From: Rhynchospora pubera
Lineage: Eukaryota > Streptophyta > Magnoliopsida > Poales > Cyperaceae
Direction: 5' to 3'
Length of the DNA stretch: 64,000 nucleotides
NCBI GenBank assembly: GCA_028095005.1
Contig: CM051462.1
Span: 125,044,752-125,108,751, forward strand
The stretch's first letter is position 1. Every line of letters begins with the position of its first letter. Shown here one piece after another: positions 33,686-43,383 of the stretch. The notes beneath the pieces were generated by a model. It searched no databases and was not told the origin of the DNA. It saw only the letters and a list, made by a program, of their open reading frames with translations. A program made the translations under genes and the position numbers.

Positions 33686-35025
33686 CTAAGCAGCCTTCTC
33701 TGCCTTAGCAGCAGTGGCAGCAGCCTGTCCTCTGAGACGACCAGTACGACGAGCAGCAATAAGACCGACTTTCTGGCCAGGAGGAGCATCACGGCGAACA
33801 GTAGAGGCATGACCAATGTGCTGATGATTACCACCACCATGAGGATGCTCGACTGGGTTCATGGCAACACCACGCACCTTAGGCCAGCAGTTGCGCTTCA
33901 CACGGTACTTGTGGTAGGCATTTCCAGCCTTGAGAAGTGGCTTCTCAGTACGGCCTCCACCAGCAACCTGACCAATCATGGCACGACAGCTGCTTGGAAT
34001 GATTTTTTTAGCACCAGATGGGAGCTTAATCCTGATAGTATAGATCAGAACAGCATCATCAGTGAACACAAACAACAATCGCATTCATACAAAAACTGCA
34101 ACATCAAGACATTAGAAAGAATTCACATTATGGTTTTTAGAAGAGCACAACAACATAATGGCTGATAGAGGAGTACAAAGCTGTCCTAGGAGCTTCATCT
34201 TGAGAATACATAGGGTAATAATACAATTAAACAAAACAACCCTTCCAGACATTATTTAACCTGTTTTCCGAAATGCAATTATCTGATTTAGTTAAAACCA
34301 TAATGGTTCAAGGAATGGTGCTTACTATATACCAAATGCATAGAACAAATTACTACCAGTACAAACTTTCATCAACTCAACCGCCATAACTGTATACCTT
34401 TTCAAACCGTTTGGTATAGATTCTCAATTGCAACCCTACAACAGAACATCATAAGAGATTGAAATGGAAAGAAAGAAAGAAACCTGGAAGTGCCATTATC
34501 GGGGTTGTGGGAGATGACAATAGCATAGTCACCAGAGCAGCGAGCAAACACACCACGGTCTCCAACATGGTGCTCAACGTTGCAAACGACAGCACCCTCA
34601 GGAATGGAGCGAACAGGGAGAACATTTCCTACCTGGAGTGTTGCCTTGCGGCCACAGTACACAAACTGACCAGTGTACATTCCTTCGGCAGCCACAAACA
34701 GTTCCTTCTGATGCTTGTACCTGAAAAGAAATAATATAATATAAAAATATCAATTATCAATCTTTGATCTATTACAGTAACATTCAGTTATTATACTTTA
34801 GCTAAGACAGACAAAGAGACACCTGAAGGGGTGGCGGAAGGTGACTTTGGCGAGAGGCGCACCGCGGCCGGGGTCATGGATGATGTCAGTGACAACTCCC
34901 TTGAGATAGCCGTTTCTCTCGCCGAAGTCGAGACTGCGGAAGCGCGCGGCCCCCTTGCGGTGGTGGGTGTGAGACTTGAAAACGGATCCAGCACCCTTAC
35001 GCTGAGCTCTGATCACACGACCCAT
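33686..35025 (-). CDS. RPL8: 60S ribosomal protein L8 (uL2)
   Basis: Three exons (35025-34823, 34720-34484, 34031-33686) encode 261 aa, the usual cytosolic uL2 size. The protein is a core large-subunit component next to the peptidyl-transferase centre. Recognisable blocks are MGRVIRAQRKGAGSVFKSH, RSLDFGERNGYLKGVV, CGRKATLQVGNVLPVRSIPEG, HVGDRGVFARCSGDYA, and in exon 3 RAMIGQVAGGGRTEKP and GVAMNPVEHPHGGGNHQHIG with the conserved His-rich loop. Introns follow R (AG|G) in both cases. A second upstream in-frame ATG (35127) exists, but MGRVIR is the family start. The leader just upstream is CT/GA-rich (35026-35060), as in many plant ribosomal protein genes. Confidence 0.97.
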
Positions 35026-35082
35026 CTCTCTCTCTCCCCCTCTCTCTCGGTCTCTCTCGCGGCGGCGATTGATAAGAGGGTC

Positions 35083-35195
35083 TAGGGTTCTGACTAATAA
35101 GGTTTTTTGGGTATATATACGGGGCATCCCAGCGTTAATGCCATCCTGAGATTAATGGATTGGGCGCTCAATTAATGGGCTAAGCGTGCTGGGCT
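35083..35195 (-). promoter_or_regulatory. RPL8 promoter: telo-box-like motif and two site II (TGGGCT) elements
   Basis: TAGGGTT at 35083-35089 (AACCCTA read with the gene) lies 58 bp upstream of the ATG. TGGGCT occurs at 35176-35181 and 35190-35195. Site II plus telo-box is the known cis combination of plant ribosomal protein and growth-related genes, bound by TCP and Telobox factors. Function here is inferred. Confidence 0.55.
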
Positions 35196-35249
35196 GTGGC
35201 CTGTGGACGATGGACAGCGTGGTCCATATGCGATTCGCGCTGCAATTTG

Positions 35250-35935
35250 AGTAGGGCTGAAAATGGTAGCTGTTTCAATCTTCTTTCATTTCGTTTCGTC
35301 CGGAACGGTAACGGTAACGGATAAGGATTTCAGTTTCGTTTAAGGAACGGAACAACTAACGCAAATAGAAATATTGTTTCGTCTCAGAACGAAACGATTA
35401 GTGAAACTGGTACGTTTCGTGGTCGTTTATTTCTCGCATTTCGTCTAAAATTTGTTTCATGGTTTTATTATTAGATTGCAGAGGACCTCAGTGGAGAGAT
35501 CGAGGGAAAAACGAGTAAAATTAGATTTCTACAGCGTCGCTCCATCATTTTTCCGCTGAACACAGTCACATCTATCTCTCTCGCCTCTGCACCACTCAGT
35601 ACAATCGCCGTCGAGAGCGAGAGGTGATGATGGTGCCTCATCCCTCTTTTCCGCGTGACCTAACCTGTCATTTCTCTATCTCTGTTTCATACAAAATACA
35701 TAATAGTTTATTTTCTTGCATCTTAATAAAAATGCAAAACAGTTAGGTAGTCAAAAACGGTTATAACCGTTTTGATCATTCCCATCAAAGAAACGATCAA
35801 CGCAACATGTGTTAAACGGGTGCAACAATCAACGCAATAAGTATAAAAATTCTGTGCATCAATGCAACGGTTAACAAAAATGTCCACTTTCATGGTCGTT
35901 TTCCACGTTATGTACCCCTAAATTTGAGCGCAAGG
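35250..35935. mobile_element. Possible hAT-like non-autonomous element
   Basis: TAGGGCTGAAAATGG at the left and CCACGTTATGTACCCCTA at the right are imperfectly inverted, and the inside is rich in GTTTCGT/AACGAAAC words. An AGGGCTGCAAAATG-type end with the same GTTTCGTC words lies at 54640-54750. No TSD is identified, so the limits are uncertain. Confidence 0.3.
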
Positions 35936-35946
35936 TGTTGGGGAAA

Positions 35947-36133
35947 CACATCCGCTACCAACCTTTTAAGATTGGTAGAGTGCTGACCTCTGATCAGAAT
36001 CGTTAGATCTAATTTCAACGGTTAAAGGAGCTCCGTGCATGTAACCAGATTGATAGGTCCGAAAAATTTTAACCGCCAAGGTCAGATCTAACGGCTCAGA
36101 TCAAAATATTGGTAGAGGATACAGACCCAGGTG
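35947..36133. repeat. Foldback element, second copy of the family at 17925-18150
   Basis: It shares CCGTGCATGTAACCAGATTGATA, GGTCCGAAAAATTTTAACCG and CTAACGGCTCAGATC with 17925-18150. The arms contain ACCAATCTT/ATTGGTAGAG-type inverted words. Confidence 0.55.
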
Positions 36134-36205
36134 TTGGATGGTGACGTCATCTGTGCGCTGACGTTGCCATAGAGAGTGAGAATATTATACATATATACCT
36201 ATATT

Positions 36206-36500
36206 CATTTGGACCATCGTGCAATGCACGTGAGTTACTGTAGTTAGCATAGTGTTTTTGATTTTTTAATACCTATGGGCTCGTTTGGATCAAGTGAGAA
36301 TTTGGAGAATTTCCTATTTCTAGACATAAATTTATCATAAACAATCCAAACTCTTCACAAAATTACACACTTTCCAATACTTTATGCCTAGGAATAGGAA
36401 ATTCCTCCTATTCCTAAGCGATCTAAACAGTCCCATTCATTTGGGCCATCGCGCAATGCACGTGAGTTACTGTGGTTAACACAACGTTTTTTATTTTTTA
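36206..36500. repeat. Pair of ~65-bp direct repeats flanking a Tourist-like MITE
   Basis: ATTCATTTGG-CCATCG-GCAATGCACGTGAGTTACTG, followed by GGTTA/AGTTA and GTTTTT(G)ATTTTTTA, occurs at about 36206-36272 and again at about 36434-36500. The MITE at 36277-36434 lies between them. Confidence 0.8.
36277..36434. mobile_element. Tourist-like MITE (158 bp), diverged
   Basis: The ends GGGCTCGTTTGGATC and GATCTAAACAGTCCC are inverted. The core TTTATCATAAACAATCCAAACTC and CTTCACAAAATTACACACTTTCCAATA matches the copies at 46380 and 55173. There is no exact TSD. Confidence 0.7.
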
Positions 36501-36509
36501 TGACCATTT

Positions 36510-38280
36510 TGTTAGGAAATTGCTCAATTTTAATTTTGTGACTAATTACCCTTAATTAATCCAATTAAAACACAAGCAACACGAGATCTATTACATAAGC
36601 TCATTCGACACAAAGAGAAAGGGGTGGAATATTGTACCTCCCGCGAAATCGTATTCGCGGGGCTCGATCCTACGGCATAGAAATCGATGGGGTGCTCTCC
36701 TTCGCCTCCTATTCGCGGCGCCTCGAGTCCACTATGGTATTAACCAAGTTCTTCTCAATTCGTGCTAGCGAAGAGAAGAACGAGTCTAATCCCTAGCGTT
36801 CCCTTTCTTCAACCAAAGAACCAAACTAATTTGTGGGAGAAAAGGATGCTCAACACATGAGCTTGAGTGGAGAGGAGAGGAGAGGGGGGGCGGCGCACCC
36901 TTGGGGAAGGGTGGCGGCTAGGTGGGAAGGGAAAGGGAGGAGAGAGAAGAGGAGACCAAGGAGCCTCCATTAGGTGCCTTATATAGCCTCTTAACCCTAG
37001 CCAAGAGTTCACACTATTTACAAGTGTGCCATCCCTACCTACCACCATAGAAGGCCGGCCCCATATAGGGCTTTTATGGGCCACTATTCCATCTCCAATT
37101 GGTCCCTTAATTCTATTAATTAAAGGCCCACTCAAAGCTATTTAATTTGGACATTTAATTTACCAATAAATTAAAGCCCAAATAACTTAATTAAATTAAG
37201 TGTGTTGTTTATAAATAATTATTAACTTAATAATAATTATTTAGAGATTAGACAATGCATTAATTTATTTCTATATGATCTATTTGACTTAATTAATTAT
37301 AACGGTCCATAACGCTATTTAATTAATTAATCAACTTATCATATTTTGCAATACTCATTATTGCAAATAAATAAATAATGCACGTATGATTAAATACCAA
37401 TTTTGTGTGACCCTTTGAGGATTTATGCTATGTTGGACATGGAATTAAATCGCTATTTAATTCCAATAATCATAAGCGGTATCTAGCAACACGTTATGAT
37501 TCCCGATTCGCATAAATAGTGTACTGCTACAATATTTCAATCCTGCATAAGAGAATAAATATGTTTCTCTATTTTGATTCTTATGTCTCACGATATCATC
37601 GTATAATCCAAGATAGGAATGTGTCATTCTTGCAGATTATACGTTTCTTGATCTAGAGTTGATCGCTTAGTTGCGCGCATACGATCCAACTCCATCAAGG
37701 GGCCCAAACAGATATCGTCACTCACTAAGTGAATTAATGAGGGACATACGGTTTTCTTGATGATTAGCTTTTCCCCGCACAATTCAAGAGAACATAAATA
37801 AAGTCCGTATAGCAGCCCTTATCGGGAATCAGCGGTTGACAATATTTATTGAACCTATCCTCATGTGGAAAAGATAAACATCTCAAACTTAGAACCAAAA
37901 TCATAACGAAATAAACAATGACACATAACACAATCCATATGTTTATTTCATTGGGTCAAGTCCTGTACTATGTTCCATAACATATACATATGCAATTAAG
38001 TTGGTAACTCTTTACCTATGATTTGTAGAACTTAATCATCACTTAACTTGCATACTAATCTTATATGATAATTAATGTTTCTTGTTAATTATCAAGATTA
38101 TGGACCGTTTAGATTTATTATTGTCATTCTAAAGAATGATCCACAGAGATCTACAATTCAGATCCTCAACCTGAATAATCTGTCAATAATAAACCTAGGA
38201 ACAGATGATAAAATATCATCCATAACATAAACTAATATTTAAGTCATTAAATTATTGACTCCTAGGACATAACTCCAACA
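36510..38280 (-). mobile_element. Solo LTR (1.77 kb) of a Ty1/copia-type element
   Basis: Read on the minus strand it starts TGTTGGAGTTATGTCCTAGG and ends TTTCCTAACA, the termini known from Angela/Tork-type copia LTRs. It is flanked by the 5-bp TSD CATTT (36505-36509 and 38281-38285). A TATATAA box lies at 36979-36985, reading minus. No PBS, PPT or internal domain exists, so this is a solo LTR left by recombination between two LTRs. Small ORFs inside, such as 36809-37135, are chance. Confidence 0.85.
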
Positions 38281-38381
38281 CATTTTGGTGTAGCTTTGGT
38301 GTACTATATGTATAAAAAGAAGGGATTATTGCGGGGACAATCCATTGGTTCGAATAGAATTGTATTCTTATCTTAGGCTTC

Positions 38382-40053
38382 TGATGTACGGTTTCCGTAC
38401 TTGATTTTCAGCCAGAATAAGCCCCAAATTTCGTTCAAATTACTTGTGTTTTTACCCATTTTCCTTTAAATTGTGCTAATGTTAGATGTAGGAAAGTTCA
38501 GCCGTAGCCCGGCAAGTTTTTTATACAGGTTCATCACACTTTGGCGCGAAAAAAGAAGAAAATCGACTAAGTTGCACAGATCCAGCAAGTTGGAACGGGC
38601 CGCCCCAATCATAGGACGGGTCGTCCCACCTCAGTGCAGACGCAGGCAGAGGAAATCCAGACGACGCATTCAGCCCATGCTGGGACGGGCCGCCCCATGT
38701 TCAGACCAGGCCGTCCCAGTCCACAACTAGGCCAGAAGAGCTATTTCGAGATTGCCAAAAATAGAGTGCCTGATTTGGTGAGGCGGTTTCTTCAGTTTCC
38801 ACCGCCTTTCTGAGCCTCAATGCCACGTTTTGGAACTTCCCAAGAGGCCTATATAAGCTCTGTCCTGGCTCCAAGTCAAAAGAGGTCGAAATTTGCTGAG
38901 TTTGGAGAGCCAGAAAGGAGCGAGGCAACCACCCTGTCGAGACGGCCATCCACCAGCCTGAGACGCACCGCCCCAGGATCAGGACGGGCCGCCCCAGACA
39001 GGACAGAGCTTAGGAGATAGACGATTTTCGAGCACATCTTGTTGTAACTTGGTTTTTCCTTTTTCTTTGTGTTTTTGTATGATGAAACATGCTTTTTCTT
39101 GCATGGAGTAGTTTAGTTTAGGGGCTATGGTTCGATAACTTTTCTTTTAGTTGTTTGTTTTGTTTGAATACTTGATTAGTTGCTAAGTTAAGTTGCGTTT
39201 TTTATTTCTGAAACTTGATTCTATCTTTTTGTTGAAAATTGTTAATGTTAGATTTGGCTATTGCGTTATACAAAGGCCTAGTTTAAATGTCAAAACAAAG
39301 TCTATCTGCAATAACAAGTAAACACCTAGATCACTTAGGTAGGCGATATCTGAAAGGATTAAACCAAACTTTAAGAAATTAGAGTTTTACTCAATAAATC
39401 GAGAGATTGAGAGTTTACCAAGACCCAGAAATCAGTTAGAAACATCTAAACCAAGAAACGAGAGTTGAAATTTAGGAGTTTTTAGGACTTATCAAACAGA
39501 ACCCCACAACTTGACCTGAACGAGAGTTAGAGCGCAAGTCTGTAGGTTAGGTTTGATCTAATCCACGTAAAAACACTAAGCAAATAATTAAGTAAGATGA
39601 CAAGACAAACATCAGATGATTGGAACGGCCCATCCCAAGGTCAGGATGGACCGCCCGAGAGGGGGCGTTCTGGCCTAGAACGGGCAGTTCCAGCCATCTG
39701 ACAGGGTTAGGACGGCCCGTTCCAGAGATGGAACGGTCCGTCCCAACCTTGACAGACAGGAAAAGTTAGACAACCTGAACCCCTAATCGTTTGTTAACTG
39801 TTTAATTTTTCAATTAGCCAAGTTTTTCTAGGGAATTAGAATTTTAAATTCTGTAACTGCAATTCGCCCTTCTGTTTAGATCTGTTTGAAATTTAAATTG
39901 TTTATTTAATCAAAAGAATTTAATTTAATACGAATTGTTTAAACTCAGAAAAGGAATAGTCCGTCCCCGTGATTCGACCCTTAAACTATACTGCAAACGA
40001 ATTAGTATCGGTTTTTAAGGAATTAATTTGACCAGTACCCTCAGCACCGATCA
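38382..40053 (+). repeat. Left (5') LTR of the Athila-like element
   Basis: TG...CA termini. A TATA box (CTATATAAGC, TATATAA at 38850-38856) is the likely promoter of the element. Eleven copies of the GGRACGG-N-CCGYYCC motif lie between 38592 and 39745. Confidence 0.95.
38592..39745. repeat. Palindromic motif array, left LTR (11 copies)
   Basis: Motif starts are 38592, 38613, 38682, 38703, 38960, 38981, 39622, 39643, 39677, 39709 and 39730. The best form is GGAACGGTCCGTCCCA (39730-39745): a 7-bp inverted repeat GGRACGG / CCGTYCC around one base, followed by A. Five pairs are spaced exactly 21 bp start to start. Confidence 0.9.
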
Positions 40054-40058
40054 AATTT

Positions 40059-40075
40059 TGGCGCCGTTGCCGGGG
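40059..40075 (+). other. Primer binding site complementary to tRNA-Asp
   Basis: TGGCGCCGTTGCCGGGG begins 5 bp after the LTR and is complementary to the 3' end (CCCCGGCAACGGCGCCA) of plant tRNA-Asp(GUC). It fixes the orientation of the element as plus. Confidence 0.9.
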
Positions 40076-40118
40076 AAACTCAATTAGGGACTAATTGAGT
40101 TGATAAGTCCCAACAAGT

Positions 40119-41117
40119 GGAACGGCCAGGTTTGGTCCAGGACGGAGTGGGACGGCCATGCAATTGAGCATGTGGACCCAACAAGTGGGACGGCCCGCCC
40201 CAACCATGGAACGGTCCGCCCCATTTCAAAATCCGACAGTTATGCATGACTTTTCGCGTGTAACCACCCACTACCCATTAAACTCATTAAACCCATTAAA
40301 CCCACTAACCCACTACCCCACTACCCCACTACCCCACCTCTCTCTCTCTCTTTCTCTCTATTTCAAAACCCAGACCCTTCTCTCCCTCCTTTCTTTCTCT
40401 CCCTCTCACCCGATCCTTCTCTCCACCGCCAGCAGATCCGACGAGACGTCGCCGTCGACGCCTCGCCGGAACCCTACCCCTCTCCTCTCACTCACTCTCT
40501 CTCTCTCGCTCTTCTCTCTCTCTGCCGAAACCCTCCACCGTTGCCGCGCCGCGCCCCACCGCCAGATCTGCCGTCGCCACCGTCTCCGCCGTCGCATTCG
40601 CCGCCTGACGCCACCTATAGCCTCTCCTCGACACCATCAACGACCAAGCCAGACCATTCCTCTCCATTTTATCGATTTCGCCAGAATCCACCACCAACGC
40701 CGCCGACACCGTCGCTGCCACCGCCGTTCCTTTAAAATTCCGGTAAAATTGATCTCCTTTCACCTTTCAATTCATTCCTAGTACCAAACCACTCGAAACT
40801 GTACCAGAAACCAGTACCAAAATCAATCGAAAAACCGACGGAAAACACCTCTGGTACTTAACCTTTTTCTGACCAAACCAGAATTGGAACGGACCGCCCC
40901 AACACCAGGACGGTCCGCCCCATTCAAAACACCTTGCCATAACAACTTCGTTCCAGTCCCAGACCACCCCGTCCCAAACCAATACCCCTCTATCCTCCTA
41001 GTCCAGAACGGTCCGCCCCACTATCCGGACGGTCCGCCCCAGACCCAGAAAACAGCGAAAAAACAACTCCGTTCCAGGACAGACCAGGCCGCCCCATTTC
41101 TGGACCGACCCGTTCCA
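40119..41117. repeat. Palindromic motif array, 5' leader (about 13 copies)
   Basis: Clear starts are 40187, 40208, 40886, 40907, 40961, 41005, 41026, 41081 and 41102. Degenerate ones are near 40119, 40149, 40940 and 41061. Pairs 40187/40208, 40886/40907, 40940/40961 and 41005/41026 are at 21-bp pitch. The final A of the last motif is the A of the ORF1 start codon (41117). Confidence 0.85.
40260..40760. other. Element leader: short ACCC tandem repeats and a CT-rich, host-UTR-like stretch
   Basis: Tandem ATTAAACCC / CACTACCC units (40262-40335) pass into CT-rich sequence and then a GC-rich CGCCG segment that resembles a plant gene leader. A 207-codon ORF (40158-40781) spans it, but it is low-complexity (Leu/Ser, then Arg/His) and unlikely to be real protein. 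Capture of host sequence is possible but unproven. Confidence 0.4.
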
Positions 41118-43030
41118 TGCAGAGGAGGAGTTCAGGGAGACTTTCAGACAAAATCTCAAAATATTTATTTCGCGATCTCCCGCGCAAGCCTGGAAAGAGG
41201 AAGATTCTTGTGCCCAGAACATTCACCAGAGGCATTGGTGGGTGGTCAACAAAAGAGGATAGCCCTATTCCACCGCTTGACAAGTACCCGCTTGATCCGC
41301 GGGAGTTCATGGTCAACCCGCCTCTCGTCTCTCATTCGCAGTACACAGTTGAGGATCCAGACCAGATCATTCCATTCGCGGGTTGGGTCAGGCGCAGGCA
41401 GCCATCCCCTTACGTGTACTACTGGTCCGAGCTAGAGTCAGTGTCAGGCATGGCTGACGATCAGACCGAGCCAGCTGATACGGCTCAGTCCTACCAGCCT
41501 GAAGCTCAACCTGAGCCTGAGCCCGTTGCCACAGATGCAGAGATCAATGCAGCAGCGGAGGCAGAAGAAGAAGAGGTGGAGGATCTCGTCCCTGAGACGC
41601 AAACCTACCCCTCACAGCCCGCAAAAATTGAGCTTGCCGATGTGCACATCCGCCTCAAGGGCTCAGATGCCAAGCAGAGGTTCAAAAACCTTCGCAACAA
41701 GCACTTCCAAAGCACCAAGGCCATTGATTTGCGGGTGCTGGATCAGCTTGGCATCCGCGAGGACTTCTTCCGTCTTACCAGATCTGTCGGGTTTCGCCCG
41801 AGATTCTGGAAGATCAGAGCTCCAGCCTATACGGCCCTCACTATGGAGTTCCTCTGCACCCTTGACCTCTTTTTCAAGGATGATCTTTGGCAGATGACAT
41901 TCCGTGCGAACGGAAAGAAGATGATCTGCAACGAGAATGACTTCGCCCGGTTCTTTGGGCTTGAAAATGGGGAGATCACGGATGAGTTCTTTGAGGACAA
42001 CCTTTGGGAGGAGTTATCTTTGGAGCACAAACAACCAGTCAACACCCGTCGCTCCTCCCACATCCAGCACCCGACTATTCGCTTCATACAGCGGATGCTC
42101 TCTCTTACCATCTTTGCCAAAGGTGAGTCGGGTGTCAAGTTGACCCGTGGTGAGCAAGCTATCCTCAACCAGATCTTCTATCCCAAGGGCGAGGCAAAGC
42201 TCAATCTGGCCTACTTCATGATGAAGCATTTCGAGAAACAGGCCAACAATCTCAGGACAGGCACGGGACAGATCACAGTTGGCGGGTACGTGACTCATTT
42301 GATCCGCCAGTATGATGTTACGGTGCCTTGGGATGAGCTGAGGCGAAGCGGGGGACCAAACCGGATAGGCATGAGGCAGCTGGTTGAGATGGGGATGGTG
42401 GCCCAGGTTGGATCAGAGTATCAGTATTGTTACGGCCGCCATCGGTTTCCGCTTCCATTCACCAGGTCCATTGATCTCCACAACAAAAGGACCTGGCTTC
42501 TGGTTGATAGAGATGGACGATTGATCAACCATGAAGAGGAAGAGATGCAGCGCAGATTGGCTGAGATGGAGGCCGCTGCTAGAGCAGCAGGCGCCGGTAC
42601 ATCGGCAGAGGCAGAGGCAGCAGGAGCCTCTAGCCACCCGTCTCAGCATCCCTCCCATTTCCCTTCGGTGCCCCACATTGAGCCCTATGATGATGTTCAG
42701 GGCGAGCACTTCACTTGGGGCGGGATACGCATGGAGGACATTCATCCATCCCCCTCACCGCCACACCCACACAGAGGGTTTGAGCCGCAGTGGCAGCCGG
42801 GATACGGCAGGGGATCGGACCAGCGCTATTTTGACATACTGCAGGACATCCACACAGCTCAGTGGAACTTGCAGGCATCATTTGATGAAGAAAGGGAGGA
42901 GAACAGGAGATGGAGGCAGCAGCAAGATGAGCGCAATGCAAGGAACGATGATTTGCTCAGCCGCCTCGCAAGCCACATCTTTGGCCCTGGACCATCGGCT
43001 CCACCGCCACCTGACCCACCACAATTCTGA
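41117..43030 (+). CDS. ATHILA ORF-1-type retrotransposon protein
   Basis: A 637-aa protein, intact. Residues ~1-100 are basic (MQRRSSGRLSDK; RKPGKRKILVPR). An acidic linker (~110-170, Glu/Gln/Pro-rich) follows. The central ~190-470 block matches the ATHILA ORF-1 family style (QLGIREDFFRL, ...KIRAPAYTALTMEFLCTL, DDLWQMTFRANGKKM, FARFFGLENGEI), then Ala/Pro/His-rich sequence, an Arg/Glu-rich coiled-coil-like segment (FDEEREENRRWRQQQDER) and a Pro tail. No CCHC knuckle, protease, RT or integrase signature is present. The role of this family is unknown; the protein may be structural or may bind DNA/RNA of the element. GC content is clearly higher than in the surrounding DNA. Confidence 0.85.
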   Translation: MQRRSSGRLSDKISKYLFRDLPRKPGKRKILVPRTFTRGIGGWSTKEDSPIPPLDKYPLDPREFMVNPPLVSHSQYTVEDPDQIIPFAGWVRRRQPSPYVYYWSELESVSGMADDQTEPADTAQSYQPEAQPEPEPVATDAEINAAAEAEEEEVEDLVPETQTYPSQPAKIELADVHIRLKGSDAKQRFKNLRNKHFQSTKAIDLRVLDQLGIREDFFRLTRSVGFRPRFWKIRAPAYTALTMEFLCTLDLFFKDDLWQMTFRANGKKMICNENDFARFFGLENGEITDEFFEDNLWEELSLEHKQPVNTRRSSHIQHPTIRFIQRMLSLTIFAKGESGVKLTRGEQAILNQIFYPKGEAKLNLAYFMMKHFEKQANNLRTGTGQITVGGYVTHLIRQYDVTVPWDELRRSGGPNRIGMRQLVEMGMVAQVGSEYQYCYGRHRFPLPFTRSIDLHNKRTWLLVDRDGRLINHEEEEMQRRLAEMEAAARAAGAGTSAEAEAAGASSHPSQHPSHFPSVPHIEPYDDVQGEHFTWGGIRMEDIHPSPSPPHPHRGFEPQWQPGYGRGSDQRYFDILQDIHTAQWNLQASFDEEREENRRWRQQQDERNARNDDLLSRLASHIFGPGPSAPPPPDPPQF

Positions 43031-43113
43031 GCCAGCTTCAGGTACGTTTTTCTATTTTTCTCTCCTTTATTTTCTTTCTTGCATCTACTAGGACTAGGGA
43101 CAGTCCAGTAGAT

Positions 43114-43129
43114 AAGCTTGGGGGGGGGG
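43114..43129 (+). other. Internal polypurine-tract-like AAGCTTG10
   Basis: AAGCTT followed by ten G lies 84 bp after the ORF1 stop. It resembles the AAGCTTGGGRGA stretch that precedes the right LTR (44497-44510). Athila-type elements often carry such internal tracts. Its function is inferred. Confidence 0.45.
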
Positions 43130-43205
43130 TTAAAGGATCGAAAAATCGAAAAAAACGGATAACTTAGAGCATCTGCATAGCATATTGCCAGTTTCAGACA
43201 GTATT

Positions 43206-43383
43206 GGAACGGACCGTCCCATCAATGGGGCGACCCGTCCCAACAGGGCGTCCCAGTCTAGAACAGCCCGTTCCAACACTGTCTGAAACACTAACTAGTC
43301 AAGTATTGTGTCTGGGACGGTCCGTCCCACCATCAGGACGGTCCGCCCCAGTGGGTCGTTCCACGTTAGAACAGGCCGTTCCA
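43206..43383. repeat. Palindromic motif array, 3' noncoding region (about 8 copies)
   Basis: Clear starts are 43206, 43227, 43260, 43314, 43335 and 43368, with half or degenerate copies near 43243 and 43351. Pairs 43206/43227 and 43314/43335 are at 21-bp pitch. GGGACGGTCCGTCCCA (43314-43329) is a perfect 7-1-7 palindrome plus A. The rest of 43384-44510 is AT-rich noncoding. Confidence 0.9.

Noticed and set aside
36809..37135. 108-codon minus ORF
   Set aside because: Inside the copia solo LTR; low-complexity Pro/Ser sequence typical of LTR leaders.
38473..39020. ORFs of 66-102 codons in the LTRs (also 44602-45149)
   Set aside because: They are translations of the palindromic motif array and LTR; kept only as an alternative reading of the motif, not as genes.
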